From NCBI RefSeq assembly GCF_001522545.3, contig NC_031771.1, forward strand, positions 657,553 to 721,552: 64,000 nt of DNA, given 5' to 3'. Shown here piece by piece: positions 22,101 to 35,837 of the stretch. Both the position numbers and the translations under genes were made by a program. Source of the stretch: Parus major. Taxonomy: Eukaryota > Chordata > Aves > Passeriformes > Paridae. The stretch's first letter is position 1; every line of letters begins with the position of its first letter. Under the pieces are notes generated by a model that saw only the letters and a list, made by a program, of their open reading frames with translations, was not told where the DNA came from and ran no database searches.

Positions 22101-25100
22101 TTAAAATATTCTTTACACTGTATGAGTTTATTTTTACTTATATGTGTTTCCTGACTGTGTAATGGGATGTTAATCCAGACTTCCAGGTGCTAGGAGGAGT
22201 GTGAGAAGAAAGAAGAGGTTTGCTCTTACCTTTCCTCTCTTTAAGCGGCTTTCTTTCCCACAGAAAACTTGAGGTGCAAGTTTTCCTTCCTATATGCACA
22301 TTTATAGCAGGTGAGCAGAAATCTAATCATAAAAGCCCAATCAGGTGAATTGTTGCAATATGTTTTTTACAATGAGTTAAGGTAGAATGTCATTTCCATC
22401 TATTACCAAGAGATTACCATCTATTTTAAGTATTTAATTTTCTTGTATCTACTGGTTCCTTCAATAAGTGTCTTTAGAAGTGTGAATTTTAAATGGTAGA
22501 CTTCTAACTAGGGACTTAATTTTTGATTTTGTCAAAGTACTTGTAAAATGAAATTGAATGCTAAATGCTAGAGTTTTGAAGTGTTGTAGTAATAGTAAGA
22601 TTAATTATTGGAATTTCAGTTTCAGTAGTAGAAATTTTCAGAATGGTTTGCTGTGCTGTTTTTCTTCCAGGTTCCCATAGCACTGTACTGCCACAACCAG
22701 TTCAGTCATAACTACTACTTTTTTTTCTTTTTTTCCAATCTTCCACAACTATCACTGAGTTGTGATATTTTATATCACTGAGTTGTGAGTATTTTATAAA
22801 CAACATGAAAAATTATAATAGTCATTCACCCCAAAATTTTAAAATATTTTTGCTTTGCTTCAGTATTCTCAATACATGGATGTTTTGAAAATGTCTTCTC
22901 TATACATCTACTACTAACGTAGCATTGTATGATATAATATTGTATATAGACATATTATATACAACCATGTTGTCTTTCTGGTTCAAACAATACTGTAAAT
23001 AACTACAGCTAAACAACTCTGTGGCTCTGTCAGCTATTTCAGTTGTCTCTATTTCACATGATTTAAAATAGACACTTTTTTGGGCTGTCCAATGTTATAG
23101 AGAGTATTTTTTTCCAATTATTTTTTAATGTGAGATTTTTGGGACAATTGGTTTTACAGCTTTGGCCCTACCCTTTGAAAATTTGGAAATTTAAGATCGT
23201 ACTGCATAGAGAAGAGAAGGGAGAGAATCTAAACATTCTTTCTTCTCTTTCCTAAGAAAAGCTCCCAGTTTTAAGGCTCATATCCATAGGCTTGACCCAT
23301 GGATAGTCAACACACAGTCTCATCTCTCTGTGGAGGAATGTGCTTTGCTGTGAGAGCTGCAGGGGCAAGCAGCTGTCACTGGGCTGTGGGAGGAGTGGGT
23401 TTTTGTTGGCCAGGTCTGGGACATGCCATTGGAATAAGCTTGGGTTCTCCTGAAAAGCAACAGGGGTTCAGCAGTCTTCCCCAGAGTAGCCGTGTTAATT
23501 TGAAATCTCAACAGCATATTTCTGTGTTCTAAAGAGGAATTTTAACTTGCTGCCTCTTGGTTTACTTTCAATCTGTAAAACACTAGGGATTTTGAGAATC
23601 AAAATAAACTTCCCTGCAGTGCTTGCAGGCCTAAGGTCTTGCATTTTGTTTCTCAGATGGAGATGTGAATTGAATCTTGACTTGAAATGTTAGTATCACA
23701 ACTGAGAGAGCTGCTATTATCACTCAGCCTGACTCCAGAGGGAAAAAACCAATCCCTTTAGAGTTAAGATGCTTGAGTTAGAAAAAGCACATCGGCTGTG
23801 ATTGACATTCAGATAATTTTTTTTTTGCGTCATTGGTTGATACTTGAGAAATTCCCTGGGCTTAGAAAAATAAGGATCACTGACAAACATGTCTCAAGGC
23901 TGCTGCTACCCCATAATCTATAGGTAGGATAATGAATTTCCATACTTTGGAGAATAAGATGCTATATTTAAACTTTTTAAAGCAGGGACTGATGTATATG
24001 ACAGGGTCCTCCTTTTAGCTAATGACACCTTAGAATGTCTTTGGTGAGACTCACTGTAAGGAGTAGGCTAAACATTTAATAGTTTGACAAAAAATAAGAC
24101 ATGCAGTACCTTAATCTCCACAAACAGCCAATTGAATCTGTCAGGCCAGATCCTAATCTGATAGTGCATTAGGAATCCTGCATGAATACAGCTGGGCATC
24201 CCCTGTATAGTCTGGAGAGTCTGGGTGTATTATTAAATTACATTCAATAAAACATGTCAGAATGGATTCCTTTTCAGGAGATGACTTATAGGCACTAAGC
24301 CTGGGTTTTGCAGCAGTTCCATGAATTACAGGTTTTTGACAATATCTTAAAAAGTTAATGCAGTTAAGATTTCACTCAGCCAGTTTATGGAGCCACTGAA
24401 AATAAATTTAGTTTCAATAGAATGACATCTCTCATAAAAGCCAAATCCATCTTTCTTGAAATTCAGTTTTTGAAATGAGAGCTGACAATGGCTTGTACCT
24501 CCAAAAGTATTTTTGCTGGTTCAATCTCAGGACAGTCACTGTGTAGTCACAGTATCCTTTTAGGCTGTAGGAGACAAAAGGTCACAAAGAGAACAGCATT
24601 TCTCTCCCACATCAGAGCTCTCTTTAGGTTGCATTAAGAAATTCTCATTGTACTCACATCTTAGTTTTAGCAAGGCCAGCTGTGACCTGTGTAATGAGCC
24701 TGTGCAGGACCTACAAGGAGGGGACATAGAGTGGAGGGTAAATGACAGATAATAGCATGGATGCCTAACAGAATCACCTAGTGCATGAGTATAATTTGTC
24801 TGAATGAAATTTCTTTATCTGGTAATTCAATAGCTGGAGGGTGCTTTGTGTTTCAGTCATATTGACCAGCATACAGTAGGTTCCTATGCAGACATCAAAT
24901 GAAAATCAGAAATTTTATTTGCCTTTGTTTGGTCAGCTTGAATCTACCTCTTAATTGAATGTTTAACATTTTTCCCTGTGTTTCGTCTAAGAATTTTTTT
25001 TTTCCTAATTGGAAAAAATCCTAGTTACAGACATTAATGATCACATTAAAGATCATGTTTTAGCTGTTTTAGATGTAGTGGTTTCTGAATAAACTGTTTT

Positions 25101-28100
25101 TCCATAGCCAAATTTTTCCAGTGTGTTATTCCAAAAATATGAACTTCGAAAGTCTGAAACTCTGACATACTTCTTGTTTGCCAGAAAAAGATGGTGTCCA
25201 AGTCAAAATGTCTCTGTGCTTCTCAAGCGCTTCAGTAGTAGTTCCAGAAGAATCCCTTCTGACTTTCTGCAAAGAATAGGTTTCTGGTAGGATTATATTA
25301 AGTTTGCCAAAGTGTACCACTTCTAAAAAGTATATTCAGTTTGTGTCATAATTTGATTTCTAGACTGGCATTTAAGGATTTAATTTCAAAATTATGTGCC
25401 TGTTAAACACTGAGTCAAAAGCAAAATCAAGAAAAGTGTTCTTTTGCATTTGTTTTAGCATACATATAAGTATGAACTAAGAGATTCTTTATTATTCATG
25501 ATATTAAACATTCTTCACTGCCAATGCACATATGTCAAAACACAGAGATTGTCTTTTGAGCCTTTCATAACTGATCCTGCTGAGAAATTATTGTTCTCTT
25601 GTGCATCAGAGAGAAAAATGAACTTGCATGTTTCATAAGCAGGAGGAAAGTATTTGTAGGTTTTTAGCACTTCTTATGCTGTTAAAACACTTCACAGTGT
25701 CTTCCTGTTGATATCATCATCAGAGGACCAGGACAGCTTTTTAGCAGCTATTAATATGATGTGGCAGGACCTCTCACCCCTGACACAGCAGAAGCTTTTC
25801 TTCTTCCCCCATGGTTAGGTCAGACCAGAGTAAGCTTGCCTTGGGGTGAATTATCTTGGCTGAAAACATCCTTAGCCAGCAATAAATATCCTGCCTTGAT
25901 TGCATGGGAAAGGATAAGCTAAAATTCATGACTGATAGACACAGCACTTTTACAAATGATAAAGACCATAATAATTTTCATTAAAAAAATTATTATCCTC
26001 TGAGTATATGAGGAATTCTCCTCAAAATCTGAGATGTCAGCCTCAAGTAACTTTCCTGGAATTGAGAGAATGGAGGCTCTTTCCACACCACCATCATTTG
26101 TTGGTAAGTGGCACTGGCTCCTAATTTACACAATTTCTTTGCTAACTGTAGTATAGGTACCTTTATTATCATGCACTGAACCTTATGAACCTACTAGCAG
26201 AGTTTCTTTTGTTTGTCCTGTGTAGTGAGAAGTCTGTTAAAGCCTTGCATCTGCTTTTCCTTGTGTCTATTCAATAAATAATTCATATTGTAATAGATCT
26301 GATCTGTCATTCCATAGTCTGTATCAAAATTCTGTATTTTTGATAATTTTGGCACATCCATGTTTTTTACATATATCATAAAAAGCATAACTTTTTATTT
26401 ACATTTCACTATTTTGCCTAGAATTTGAAGCAATTTGTGCCAGTTGGAAATCAAGCATAAAGTGCATGTACAGTTTTGCAACTGGAGTGTGGACAGCCTA
26501 AGAATAGAGTATGGAGAGCAATTGCTTTTGTGTAACATCCTTTGTTTTCTGAGCATTACCTTACAGTGATATATTCAATATGTTCTGTGCTCAGTATTTG
26601 AAGCAGGGAACTAGGTGCTCCCTGGAAATTGATTTTCTTTCCTGACTGCCAATTTATACTAATTAATTTGATAAGAACAGCAGCTGTATCTGCCTCTTAA
26701 TTCCTTAATCTTAGAGTAAGAATCAGGAAGTGATCAGTCAGAGATAAATATATCTTATGGCATTTTCTTCTGAGAAAAAGCCCATTAAAAATATTGCATT
26801 CTTGTAGCAGGACTTGTTGGCCAGCACAGTGATGAAAGCAATTTTCTTTTGCTGGAAGGAATTGTCTATGGTGACTGAATGGAAAGGATAAATGTTAGCT
26901 GATATTAAAAATTGGGAAAATTTTATTTGGAACAAAATTTTGATTATAGGCAGTGAAGATAATTTTGTGGGCTGATCTAAGGGGCCTTGGCTCCAGGAAT
27001 AAGGGTGTCTATAGATTCTGTTTGGTGTGGATGAACTTACTACAAATGTCAACCAAAGATCAGGAAAATAGGAAGAATTTCTTTGGGAAGCAATGCATTT
27101 TTAGTACTCCTGTTGGTAAGGATTTATTATCTTTCATGATGTGATACTCCAGTATTATATCTCAAGTGTGGAATTAAATATGTTTTTAATTAAATTATTT
27201 GGGAACACACACACACTATGATTATTCAATAATTTCTGAAGTTTGCAAAGATTTTTTTTCCTCTATTAAACAAGTCATCACTGAATCATAACAGAAATTA
27301 ATTTCTGGAATATCTTTGTTTTACTTTGAAGGAATTTCCTGTGATGGAAAATTACTACAGTAACCACAAATACTTTTTTTGGCTGCACTTGATTTAACCA
27401 TCTGTATCCATCTCTGTATTTATACATGTAATCTGGATGACAAGTTATTAGGGCTGTTTGCCTTTGGTGGCCTTTGCTGAGATAACCAGGAACGCTCTTG
27501 GAAATTGATTTGACTGTTTCACCAATATGGATGTTGCTCCCTAGAGACTAGACTGAGATTGTTATTACTCACAAATGAAATTAGCAGATTAATTTTTATT
27601 GCTGGATGGATGAAGTACTAAACCAAATTCAAGTGAAGGATTCAGCAGTTTTTGGTGGTTTAAAGGAGGCCATATTTTTGCTATTTGAAAAGAGATTATA
27701 CTCTTAAAAGCACTGTGCAGCCAATCTGTTTTATTATCCTTACCAGCAAACACATTTACTCAGCCACAAAACTGCTAACAATGGAGTGTGCAAATTGAGG
27801 ACAGTAGAGCTTTGTGTTTTTCCGGGCTGACCTTTCTGCCTTGTTTAAAAACTATTGTGGAAGAACTCTGAAGGGGATCCCAACATCTTTCACCTGAAAA
27901 AGTGCAAGTTTTGGTGTGAGTCCTGAAGGGGATAATTGGACAGCTGATTTCTTTGTGAGTTTGGCTTGGAATAAAATAAAGATTATGTTAAGCATAACTC
28001 TATCAAATGTTTAAAGATGCTAGATGGCTTTTTTCCTTTTTTTTTTTTTCATTAAATTGATTTGCAGAAATGGAGTCTCCACAGAAGCACTCTCAGCAAG

Positions 28101-29747
28101 GTGCATGGTACAACACAAGAGCCTTCTGCAGCTTTAAACTCAGTTTCCTGTTAACTAGGCTAGGCTGATTATATTTCCATGAAAAGTGATGAAGCTGCTC
28201 ATCTCACTCATGCAGAATGATAACTTAGCTGAAATCAGTGCAATATTAATGAAACAAAATACTAGTCAGCCTGAGAAAGGTTGGTGGGAGAAGGTGAAGT
28301 GCAGTTTAAAGCCTTAGCTGGGTCTTCTAATAATCAGATTGTTTGTTCTACACACCTTAGGTGGCTGAACGCAGAGGTATCCATGACTGAAAAATGATGG
28401 CATGTGGTGATGTAAATGCTGGCAAGCTAAGAGGACACATTTGATATGGTGTGCCTATTCTAGAAAGCAGCAATGAAGCAGTTAAGATAGATAGGAATCA
28501 TGCAGCTAAAAATCCTACATGTATTCTGAAAACTCATCCAAGGTACTTTGAGCCCATTTTCATTGCTCTCTCTCAGGATTTGTGCACAGTTTCTGGAAAA
28601 CACAGTGTGTGCTGCTGATACAAATAGTTCTCCTTTTTCTGCCATCCAAATGCCAAACAAAGAGGAATGGAAACCAAAGAAAAGCAGACAGCTGTTGTAA
28701 ACCTGTCACTAACAGGGTATTTTGGGGTTAGCTTCAGTCAGGTGGGGTCATTCTCTGGATGCCCATGTATAAAGTAAATTTCTGCCCAAACAACATAGCT
28801 GACTTGGTCCTTTTATTACCAGAAGATTAATTTGAAGAAGGTAGGCATTACTTTGGTAATTTGGAGAGTTCATGGACTTTTTCTGCTGAGAAAAAGTGAG
28901 TCCGGTTTTACTCTAACAGAGCATCTGTGTTTGTGATTGGTAAAACAGGTGCTTGTACAGTTTTGAAAAAAGATGTAGGTATATTTGAAACAAATTATTG
29001 GCTTCTAAAAATGAACTTTATTTTTATTTTAATTAAAAAAATCATAAACTCTTCAGGTTTTTTGGTTTGTTTTTTTGTTTGTTTTACATAGACTAAGTCT
29101 TACTTCTTTGAATACTGTCTTCAGAAGTTTGTTAAAGACTCCAGGTGTTATCTTCAGATCTAAGATGGAGAGTTCAGTTTATGCTCCACGATGACAGACT
29201 TTCTCTACTTGATAATCTGCACCATGCCAGCCATTAGTATTAGCACGTGAGGGATTTCCTTTTGTGTTCTTCCAGAATAGTCATAGTTGTTATTTGTGGG
29301 ATGTATCAGAGAACAGTAATTTGTTGTGCTTCATAACCTGTAAGTAACTAATTGCAACATAAGGTAGTCCCAGAGCTCATCTGACCGCTACCTGTAGTTA
29401 CAAGCAGACTATTGAATATGCATATGTTAGATGCTTCTCTTTTATTTTTGGTATTCGTATGGGCTGACTGGATATACTGGACTGTTCCATAGTAATCGTA
29501 GTAAACATAGTCATGTTTCATATTTTCATAGTAATCAAAACTTTACTCAAAGTACTGAAGGATACAGTAATTCTAAGATCAATGAATCACTCTTGGGTGC
29601 CTTTTAAACCTGTATAGGCCTTCTGTATTTAAATACATATGGTGCTGTCAGAGCTGTGGTTGTCTGAAGCAAGGAGACTTCTAGAAAGAAGCTTGCTTTT
29701 TCATTAGCTGGAAAAATCAGAGAAGCTTTCAAATACTAATGTCAGAT
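19102..29747. other. 10.6 kb without a recognisable gene or repeat
   Basis: AT-rich sequence with stops in every frame. It contains short A or T runs and a small (AC)n at about 27208. I see no LTR termini, CR1 tail, exon or RNA gene. Old decayed repeats could be missed by eye. Confidence 0.5.
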
Positions 29748-29787
29748 TTTTTTTTTGTTTGTGTTTTTGTTTGTTTTTTTGTGTTTT

Positions 29788-29818
<31 letters not shown>

Positions 29819-29842
29819 TTTTTTGTTGTTTTGTTTTGCTTC
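29748..29842. repeat. T/G low-complexity tract
   Basis: A run of T blocks with single G's (TTTTG and TTTG units). The frames crossing it (Lys/Asn/Thr-rich on one strand, Phe/Cys-rich on the other) are artefacts of the tract. Confidence 0.9.
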
Positions 29843-30046
29843 TGTTTTAGCAAAAAAGTCAAAGTAATCTGTTGGATTGTGTGTTGCAACAGTATCATGT
29901 CCAGGGAGGTCCAGCTTTTCATGTTGCAACATGAAAGCCTCCCCCAGGCAGATAGTCCTCCCAAAACCACTGTGACATGGCTCCCTCTTTCCATAGGGTG
30001 CAGTCCTCCAAGGACAGGCTGCTCCAGCCTGAAAGCAGGGGCCCCC

Positions 30047-30674
30047 TGTCCTGGGGTGACTTTATGATGCTTGTATCCCCAATCACCTGTTCTGTTTATT
30101 TTACATATTAAGTTCTGCACCTTTAAGGCTGGCTCTGAGAGTGAAGGCAGGGAAGAAGAAGCCACAGTTTGTGATCAGAAAGAGCCCTCGCTGTCCCACA
30201 TCCTGCTCCTGTACTGTGTTGTCTGCAGCATGGACATACAGCAGGACAGAGCTCTCCTTTGCTTTTAGTTAGTTTTTAAATAAATGAGGCAGAGAAGTTC
30301 CCTGGACTGTGTATTTTTTTTCCTTTTTCTTGGATCTGTTCAAACCTGGGACTGAAAACCCAGATAAACCCCGGGAGCTCATGCCTATGGCCCACCAGAG
30401 CCTGGGCCTCGGCACTTTCTGGAACCAGAGGGACTGATAAGAGACTGAGCAAGCTGAGCTGCACCCCATGAAAAAGACTTTTCTGGATTTGCCATCTCAT
30501 CGATCAGCAAGAGGTTTTATTGTTTAATATTATTCAATTTCTGTCAAACAGTTTTTTCCACTTTTCTCCAAGGAAATCTTTTGCCGAACCAGTTGGGGGA
30601 GGAGCCACTTGAATTCACTTTTCTGGAGGGACCCATTTGGAAGTTCTCTCCCAAATTTGCCCTAAACCAGGACA
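30047..30674 (+). mobile_element. ERVL-type solo LTR, 628 bp
   Basis: The ends are TGTCCTGG (30047-30054) and CCAGGACA (30667-30674), a perfect 8-bp terminal inverted repeat with TG...CA. Inside is AATAAA at about 30280-30290. The plus orientation is inferred from the poly(A) signal; a second AATAAA lies on the other strand near 30525, so orientation is not certain. No flanking 5-bp duplication is visible (CCCCC against CTCCG), so the insertion may have been rearranged. No coding potential. Confidence 0.7.
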
Positions 30675-30909
30675 CTCCGTCTCTCCATTGCGTCTCATTT
30701 CTGGATCACTGCCTCCTCCAGACATCCACCCGCTCCAAGATGGGCACCTCCTCCATGGGCTGTGGGTGGATCTCTGCATTCCCCATGGATCCATGGGCTG
30801 CAGGGGGACAACCGGCTTTACCATGGTCTTCACCATGGTCTGCAGAGGAATCTCTGCTTCAGCATCTGGAGCACCTCCTCCCCGTCCTTCTCCATTGACC
30901 TTGATGTTG
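30675..30909. repeat. Unclassified interspersed repeat, left part
   Basis: GC-rich segment with the phrases 'atgggctgtgggtggatctctgcattcccc' (30755-30785) and 'gtcttcaccatggtctgcag' (30827-30846). It reads continuously into 31694 once the LTR at 30915-31688 is removed. I believe it is a dispersed avian repeat, perhaps ERV-derived, but cannot assign a class. Confidence 0.45.
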
Positions 30910-30914
30910 CCATA

Positions 30915-31688
30915 TGTCTCGGTTCTAGAAGACAGGTGTCTGCTAGGGAGAGCAGGAGCCTCCCTTGGGATGAAAGAATGTAGACCCCCTCCCTCCGAAT
31001 TATTATAAATTTGAAATCAAGGGGCTTTCAGGCAGAGATCTGGGGATAGGAATAACAGTTCTTTACTAGTATATATATTACTAGTATACCAGGCAAACAA
31101 GCGAACAATAACTACAGCAATAACAAGAACACAGAACCAGGGACCCCGGGACAGCTTTCTTGGCTGAGATGGGATGGAGGAGAGGCTTTGTTTTCACAAA
31201 CCCCTCGGGCAGTCAGTCCTGGTGCTCCTGCAGGGCTCCGAGGAACAGTCGGCTGGAACAGCAGGGATGAGCTGAGATCCTGGGCCGGTGGCTGAGGTGT
31301 ATCAGCAGCTCCGTGGCGGTGGCTGGCATTGCCACACGTCCTGGCAGGACAGGGGGTGTGAGGCCACCAACAAAGAGGGGAGAAGGAGAAGCAGCAGCCG
31401 CTCCGTCTGGGTGATGGCAAAATTCCCTTCTCTCCACCGCAGCAGCTCTGTGACCCAGCACACGAATGTCCTTCCCCGAAAGATGAAGAAAGCCAGCTAA
31501 AAAACTGTCCCCACCCTCTTTTTCTGCCCCCTTTCCTCCCCCCCTGGGCCCGGCCACTCTTTGTCCGTTGTGAGCACCCCTAAGTACTGGTAGTTAGGTT
31601 GTCCCAGCACATAATGGGTAAAAAATTCCCTGGGCAGGCCGGAAGGACAAAACAAAAAAAAGGATACCTAACCCTCAACACCTCAACA
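30915..31688 (-). mobile_element. Solo LTR, 774 bp, 5-bp duplication CCATA
   Basis: On the minus strand it starts TGTTGAGG (31688), shows the GTTAGG block and ends ACCGAGACA (30915). CCATA occurs at 30910-30914 and 31689-31693. The same family is present at 55430-57078 on the opposite strand with duplication CAAGG, and its beginning also matches the LTR at 53346-54037. The start block TGTTGAGG is duplicated (CCTCAACA twice at 31674-31688). A TA-rich segment at 31068-31090 is longer than in the sister copy. The open frames on both strands are LTR noise. Confidence 0.85.
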
Positions 31689-31693
31689 CCATA

Positions 31694-31976
31694 TTACTTT
31701 CCTTCACATGTTCTCACCTCCTCCTCTTCTCTGACTAGGAACAAAAACCTTGTGACTTTGTTTTGATTTCCTTCTTAAATAAGTCATCACAGAGGCATTG
31801 CAAGACCTTTCATTGGCCCAGTTTTAGCACGACATGAGCAGCATGTCCATCTTCTGAGCCATCAGGGATTGGCTCAGCCAGTCATGGTGGGAAGCTTCCA
31901 GCAGCTTCTCACAGGATCCATCTTTGTGGCTCCCCTGCTACCAAAAACCAGGCCATGCCAAAACAATACAATGTTC
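31694..31976. repeat. Unclassified interspersed repeat, right part
   Basis: Continuation of the repeat at 30675, beginning after the target duplication. It includes a 'aagcttccagcagcttctcacagga' block (31892-31918) and ends near 'ccaggccatgccaaaacaataca' at 31976. The class is unknown. Confidence 0.4.
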
Positions 31977-34557
31977 TTCAGTCATTAGTCAAGTCATACA
32001 AAGTTTTATCCATTGGTTTCCCATGGAATCTCTCATGAAAGCTGTGAATCTGGTTTCCTATCTCCTTTTTGCTAGGAGGGTCTAGTTATTTACACATTTT
32101 GGACCCAATTCTAATTTGTCTAGATGGATACCCTTTTATACAGTGCTGGGAGACAAATTAATTCAGTGCCAACATCTACAAAAGAAGCAGGACACACATA
32201 ATTTGTGATTGTCAATAGGTAGATCAGCAAGGTAAAGAAACCTGGTAGTTGAAGGCTGAAAGTGTTTTGCAGACAGGTCCAAATCATATAAGGTCTGAAG
32301 CAGTTTTACTGTCCTGGCACATACTGTGTTAACTGAAAACAGTCACTTTTAAGTGCTGCTTGGAAAAATAATATTTCTTTGTACCATGAGATGGTGGGGG
32401 AAGTCGCTGTGGAACTGAATCTTTTCAAACCAAAAATGGAATATCAACAGCAGGAACTAGGTGTCTGGTCATATGAATTAAAAACAATGTGAAAGCAAAT
32501 CTCACTGATAGAAACATATCCAAGTACAAGCCATTTGTCAATTGACCCACCTCTTAGTCCATTTCAAGGAAAATATATCTGTAAATGTAGCATACTACAA
32601 AGTTTTATTGTATATATATACTGTATATATATATATTTATATATTCTTTAAAAAAAATAATTTGTGTGCACATGTGGATACAAAATTTGTGCTACTGCCT
32701 TAAAAGACACAATGTAAAAGCAAGGGACACTAGCAGAAAAAACCAAGATCACAAGTGCACTATTTTACCCCTCTTTACCCCTTGTTCCTTATTATCACAC
32801 AGGAGATACCGTTCTTGCTGTTGTTTTTCAAGGATGTTCCATTTTATTCACACTATTTCCATCATAATTGTTCAGCAATTAAAAGCAAAGGGTTTTACTG
32901 TATATCACTACTGGGACTCCAGTATCAAAATATCTCTTAACCAAGCCTAGAGCTATTTCTTTCTCTCAAATCTTATTCTGTCTGTTCTTCCCATGTAAGA
33001 TAAGTGGGTGTAATTTCTATCTCTTCTATAGAAGAGTGTAAAGTGCTATTAATTCTTTTTTCATTAGAGAAAGGAATATCAAAGTCATGCATTCTCAAAG
33101 ACTACTGTGTATGTGCAAAAGTACATGTCTTACACTGGCCATCAGCTGAGAATACTGCACTTACAGTTATAATAGTCTATTTTTCCTGCTTCCATGGGTA
33201 ATGGTGCATGGAAAGAGTGTCTGAGTCTTGAAATGGCACAATAGACTACTGATCTTTAAAAAGTTTCCAGCAGCAAAAAAAAGGGACAGGGAGAGCAATT
33301 GTTTGCAATGTCTTCCTTACAAAGTCATCAGCTGACTTTCAGTGCAAGTCAAAAGATTCAAGTTACAGCTTTAAAACAAAAAAACAACCCCAAAGGAGCA
33401 GGGAAGGAGATGAGGGGGAACACAAAAAAATGCACCATCTTAGAGAAACAAGGTAAAATGCAAAGAACATATCACTTTATCAGAGAAAAACTTATACGAA
33501 CAATTTCTTCTGTTATTATGTTGCTGATTTTTAGTACAGGACAGACTGCCCTAGCTGGTTGATTACAGTCCTACATTTATATTTACATTGTATTCAAACT
33601 ACTATTGAACTGTTTTCCCCACTTCTGAGTGAGAGGGGACTGTTCTCTCCCCCTCTCTGCTGAGTTTTTTTTCTGTACACTAGCAAAAATGCCAAATATT
33701 TTTGGGAGCCCTCTTCCAGTTTCAGTCCACACTGTTATAAACTGAAAAAAGAACAAAACCAAGACTGGGAATGAGCTACACCTGCAATTATCTCTTCCTT
33801 AGAGAATCCTGCTGTTATTTGACTTCTACAGTGTTAATAATCTGAGATGATCAAATCTGACATTTGCATTAATTCTAGATGCTTTTCTAGATTAATCTTC
33901 TTCTCCTTGATGCAATATTATACCCCTGAACAGGCTCCTGTCAAAGTGACACATCTCACACTAAGCAGAAGTATTACAAATGAAGATGATTACAAGACTG
34001 AACTATAATAAGCTCAACCACTGGGCAATAAGAGCACCGTGCTAGAAAAGGGAATCGGAATACAAGCAGCTCTCTAAAGTATGACTTTCCCCTTCCCTAT
34101 TCCTGTTGTTGAATATGGTTTTAAGAAGGGATTAATAGTACCTGATAAATGAAGCTTTATGTCCACAGAGTATACACACAACCTACACAGAGAAGTCATG
34201 ACTCACCTACTACCTTTGTCCTGGATGCCTAGAAATGGTATAGCAATAGCAACTTCTCATCAATGGAGTCCATTGACAGTGACCCTTCCCTTCCACCCTA
34301 AAGGTAGCAGCTACCTTCTGCAGCCCAGTCAGCTACTCACAAACAAGCTGGGAAGCTGGTACTTGGGAAAGCCAGTGCCTGGGAAAGCCTCTGAAAAGCA
34401 GCATTTTAGCATCAAAACATGACAGATCTTTCCCTAGAGTCAATATGGGCAGCTGACCATTCAAGTGACCAAGATGCAAAGAACAAGATAAACCTGAGGC
34501 AAGGGCCAGCAGAACAATAAGCAAGCTCTCCCAACACCATACAAAGGTGTGACATTA
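31977..34557. other. No gene seen
   Basis: AT-rich sequence with a TA-rich stretch at 32610-32645. No exon or recognised repeat. Confidence 0.45.
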
Positions 34558-34563
34558 CTCACC

Positions 34564-35088
34564 TGTGGAGGAAACCCAGTCCTCTGACAGGCTCCCTCCC
34601 TGGAAGTCTGCCCCCTAAGATAAGACAAAACCGCCTAGTCATGGTGACTAAGCTGTAGACCCCTTCCTGCTTCAGGACCGCATGTTATCTCCCTGTTAAC
34701 TATTGGTCATCTTATCCCACTCTCGGACCATTGGTCCCCTTCACAATTCTTCCCTTCCCTATAAAAACCCCAGCTTTTCCCCAGATCAGTGGTAGATCAT
34801 CACTGGCCCCCTTTGCTGAACTCCTGCAGAATGACCACATGGTCTCCTGTCTCTTGTCTACATATGGCTGGGGTAGCCTTTGAACAGAGCTGGCTAGGCT
34901 GATCTGAGCTGATCAAGAGCAGAAATCACTTCTAAAGAGCTGATCACTTAAGCCTTTGCCTATGCTCCTAAGGGTTACCCCTGGCTGCAAACTGCCTGGG
35001 ATCCCCCTGGGCAGCAGCTCCTTTCCCTGTCTGGGCTTGTTCCCAGCAGAACTGGGGGTCAGAGAGACCCCCAGACCCAGCTGCAACG
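34564..35088 (+). mobile_element. Solo LTR, 525 bp, sister of the LTR at 44096
   Basis: It starts TGTGGAGGA and ends GCTGCAACG, where the final CA has become CG. It has a TATA box CCTATAAAA at 34758-34766 and a CCAAT-like CTATTGGTC upstream. Flanks are CTCACC (34558-34563) and CTGACC (35089-35094), a 6-bp duplication with one mismatch. It aligns along its length with the minus-strand LTR at 44096-44625. The family is class II-like by its 6-bp duplication. Confidence 0.75.
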
Positions 35089-35399
35089 CTGACCTCCTGA
35101 AGATCCTTCTCAAACATGAAGGCACAAACTTTTCATTCAGATTACCAGCAGACAGCTGGCAATTGATGTGGTCCCAAGGTTATTATGCACATGCTATTAG
35201 CTCCAGTCCTGCCTACAATGACAGAGAGAGCCCAAGTTATATTGATGGGCATAATTATTTTGAAAAATTGCACTTTTTTCCCCCAGATTTTCTCTCTGTT
35301 AAAGACATCTGTTGCCTTCATCCTTGAAATGTGGGCCTTAACCACCAGGAATCTGCACAACTCCACACATTTTGTATGTATGAAGTATGGCAGCTGTTT

Positions 35400-35837
35400 A
35401 TGAGAGTGGACCCACGCCAGAGAAGTTCACAGGGAACTGTCTCCTGTCTCACAGGGGAAGGACTCCTCTCCCAGAGCAGCGGAAGAAAATCTTGGTGATG
35501 AATTGACCAAAACCCTCATGCCCTGTGTCCCTGCCCTGTCAGTGGGAAGGAGAGAGGGGTGGGGAGTGGTGTTTTAAGGGCTTATTTTACTTCTCATTAT
35601 CCTCCTGTGATTATGTTGGTAATAAAATTCACTTTGCAATTTGAGCGTACTTTGCCCTTGAAATATTTCTCCTGGTCCTTATCTCACTCATTAAGTGTTA
35701 ATTTTTTCCCATCCTCTGCCCAGCTGTGGCAAGAGTGAGTGAGTGAGTGAGTGAGTGAGTGAGTGAGTGAGTGAGTGACTGACTGACTGACTGACTCTTG
35801 TGGGTGCCTGGCATTGGGCCGGTGTCAAACCACATCA
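35400..35837 (+). mobile_element. ERVL-type LTR, 3' portion
   Basis: The segment carries GGTAATAAAATTC with AATAAA at 35621-35626. A U5-like stretch ('ttatctcactcattaa') follows, and it ends in GTCAAACCACATCA at 35837, the tail typical of avian ERVL LTRs. It parallels 18960-19096. The 5' half is not recognisable, so the limit near 35400 is approximate and no duplication can be matched. Confidence 0.6.
35733..35796. repeat. (GAGT)11 (GACT)5 microsatellite
   Basis: Eleven perfect GAGT units (35733-35776) are followed by five GACT units (35777-35796). The tract lies in the U5 part of the ERVL-type LTR. Confidence 0.95.

Noticed and set aside
29704..30165. 153-codon Lys/Thr-rich frame
   Set aside because: It crosses the T/G low-complexity tract and LTR start; no motif.
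35733..35796. Possible CRISPR-like or regulatory array
   Set aside because: Plain GAGT/GACT tandem units without spacers, in an LTR of a vertebrate genome.
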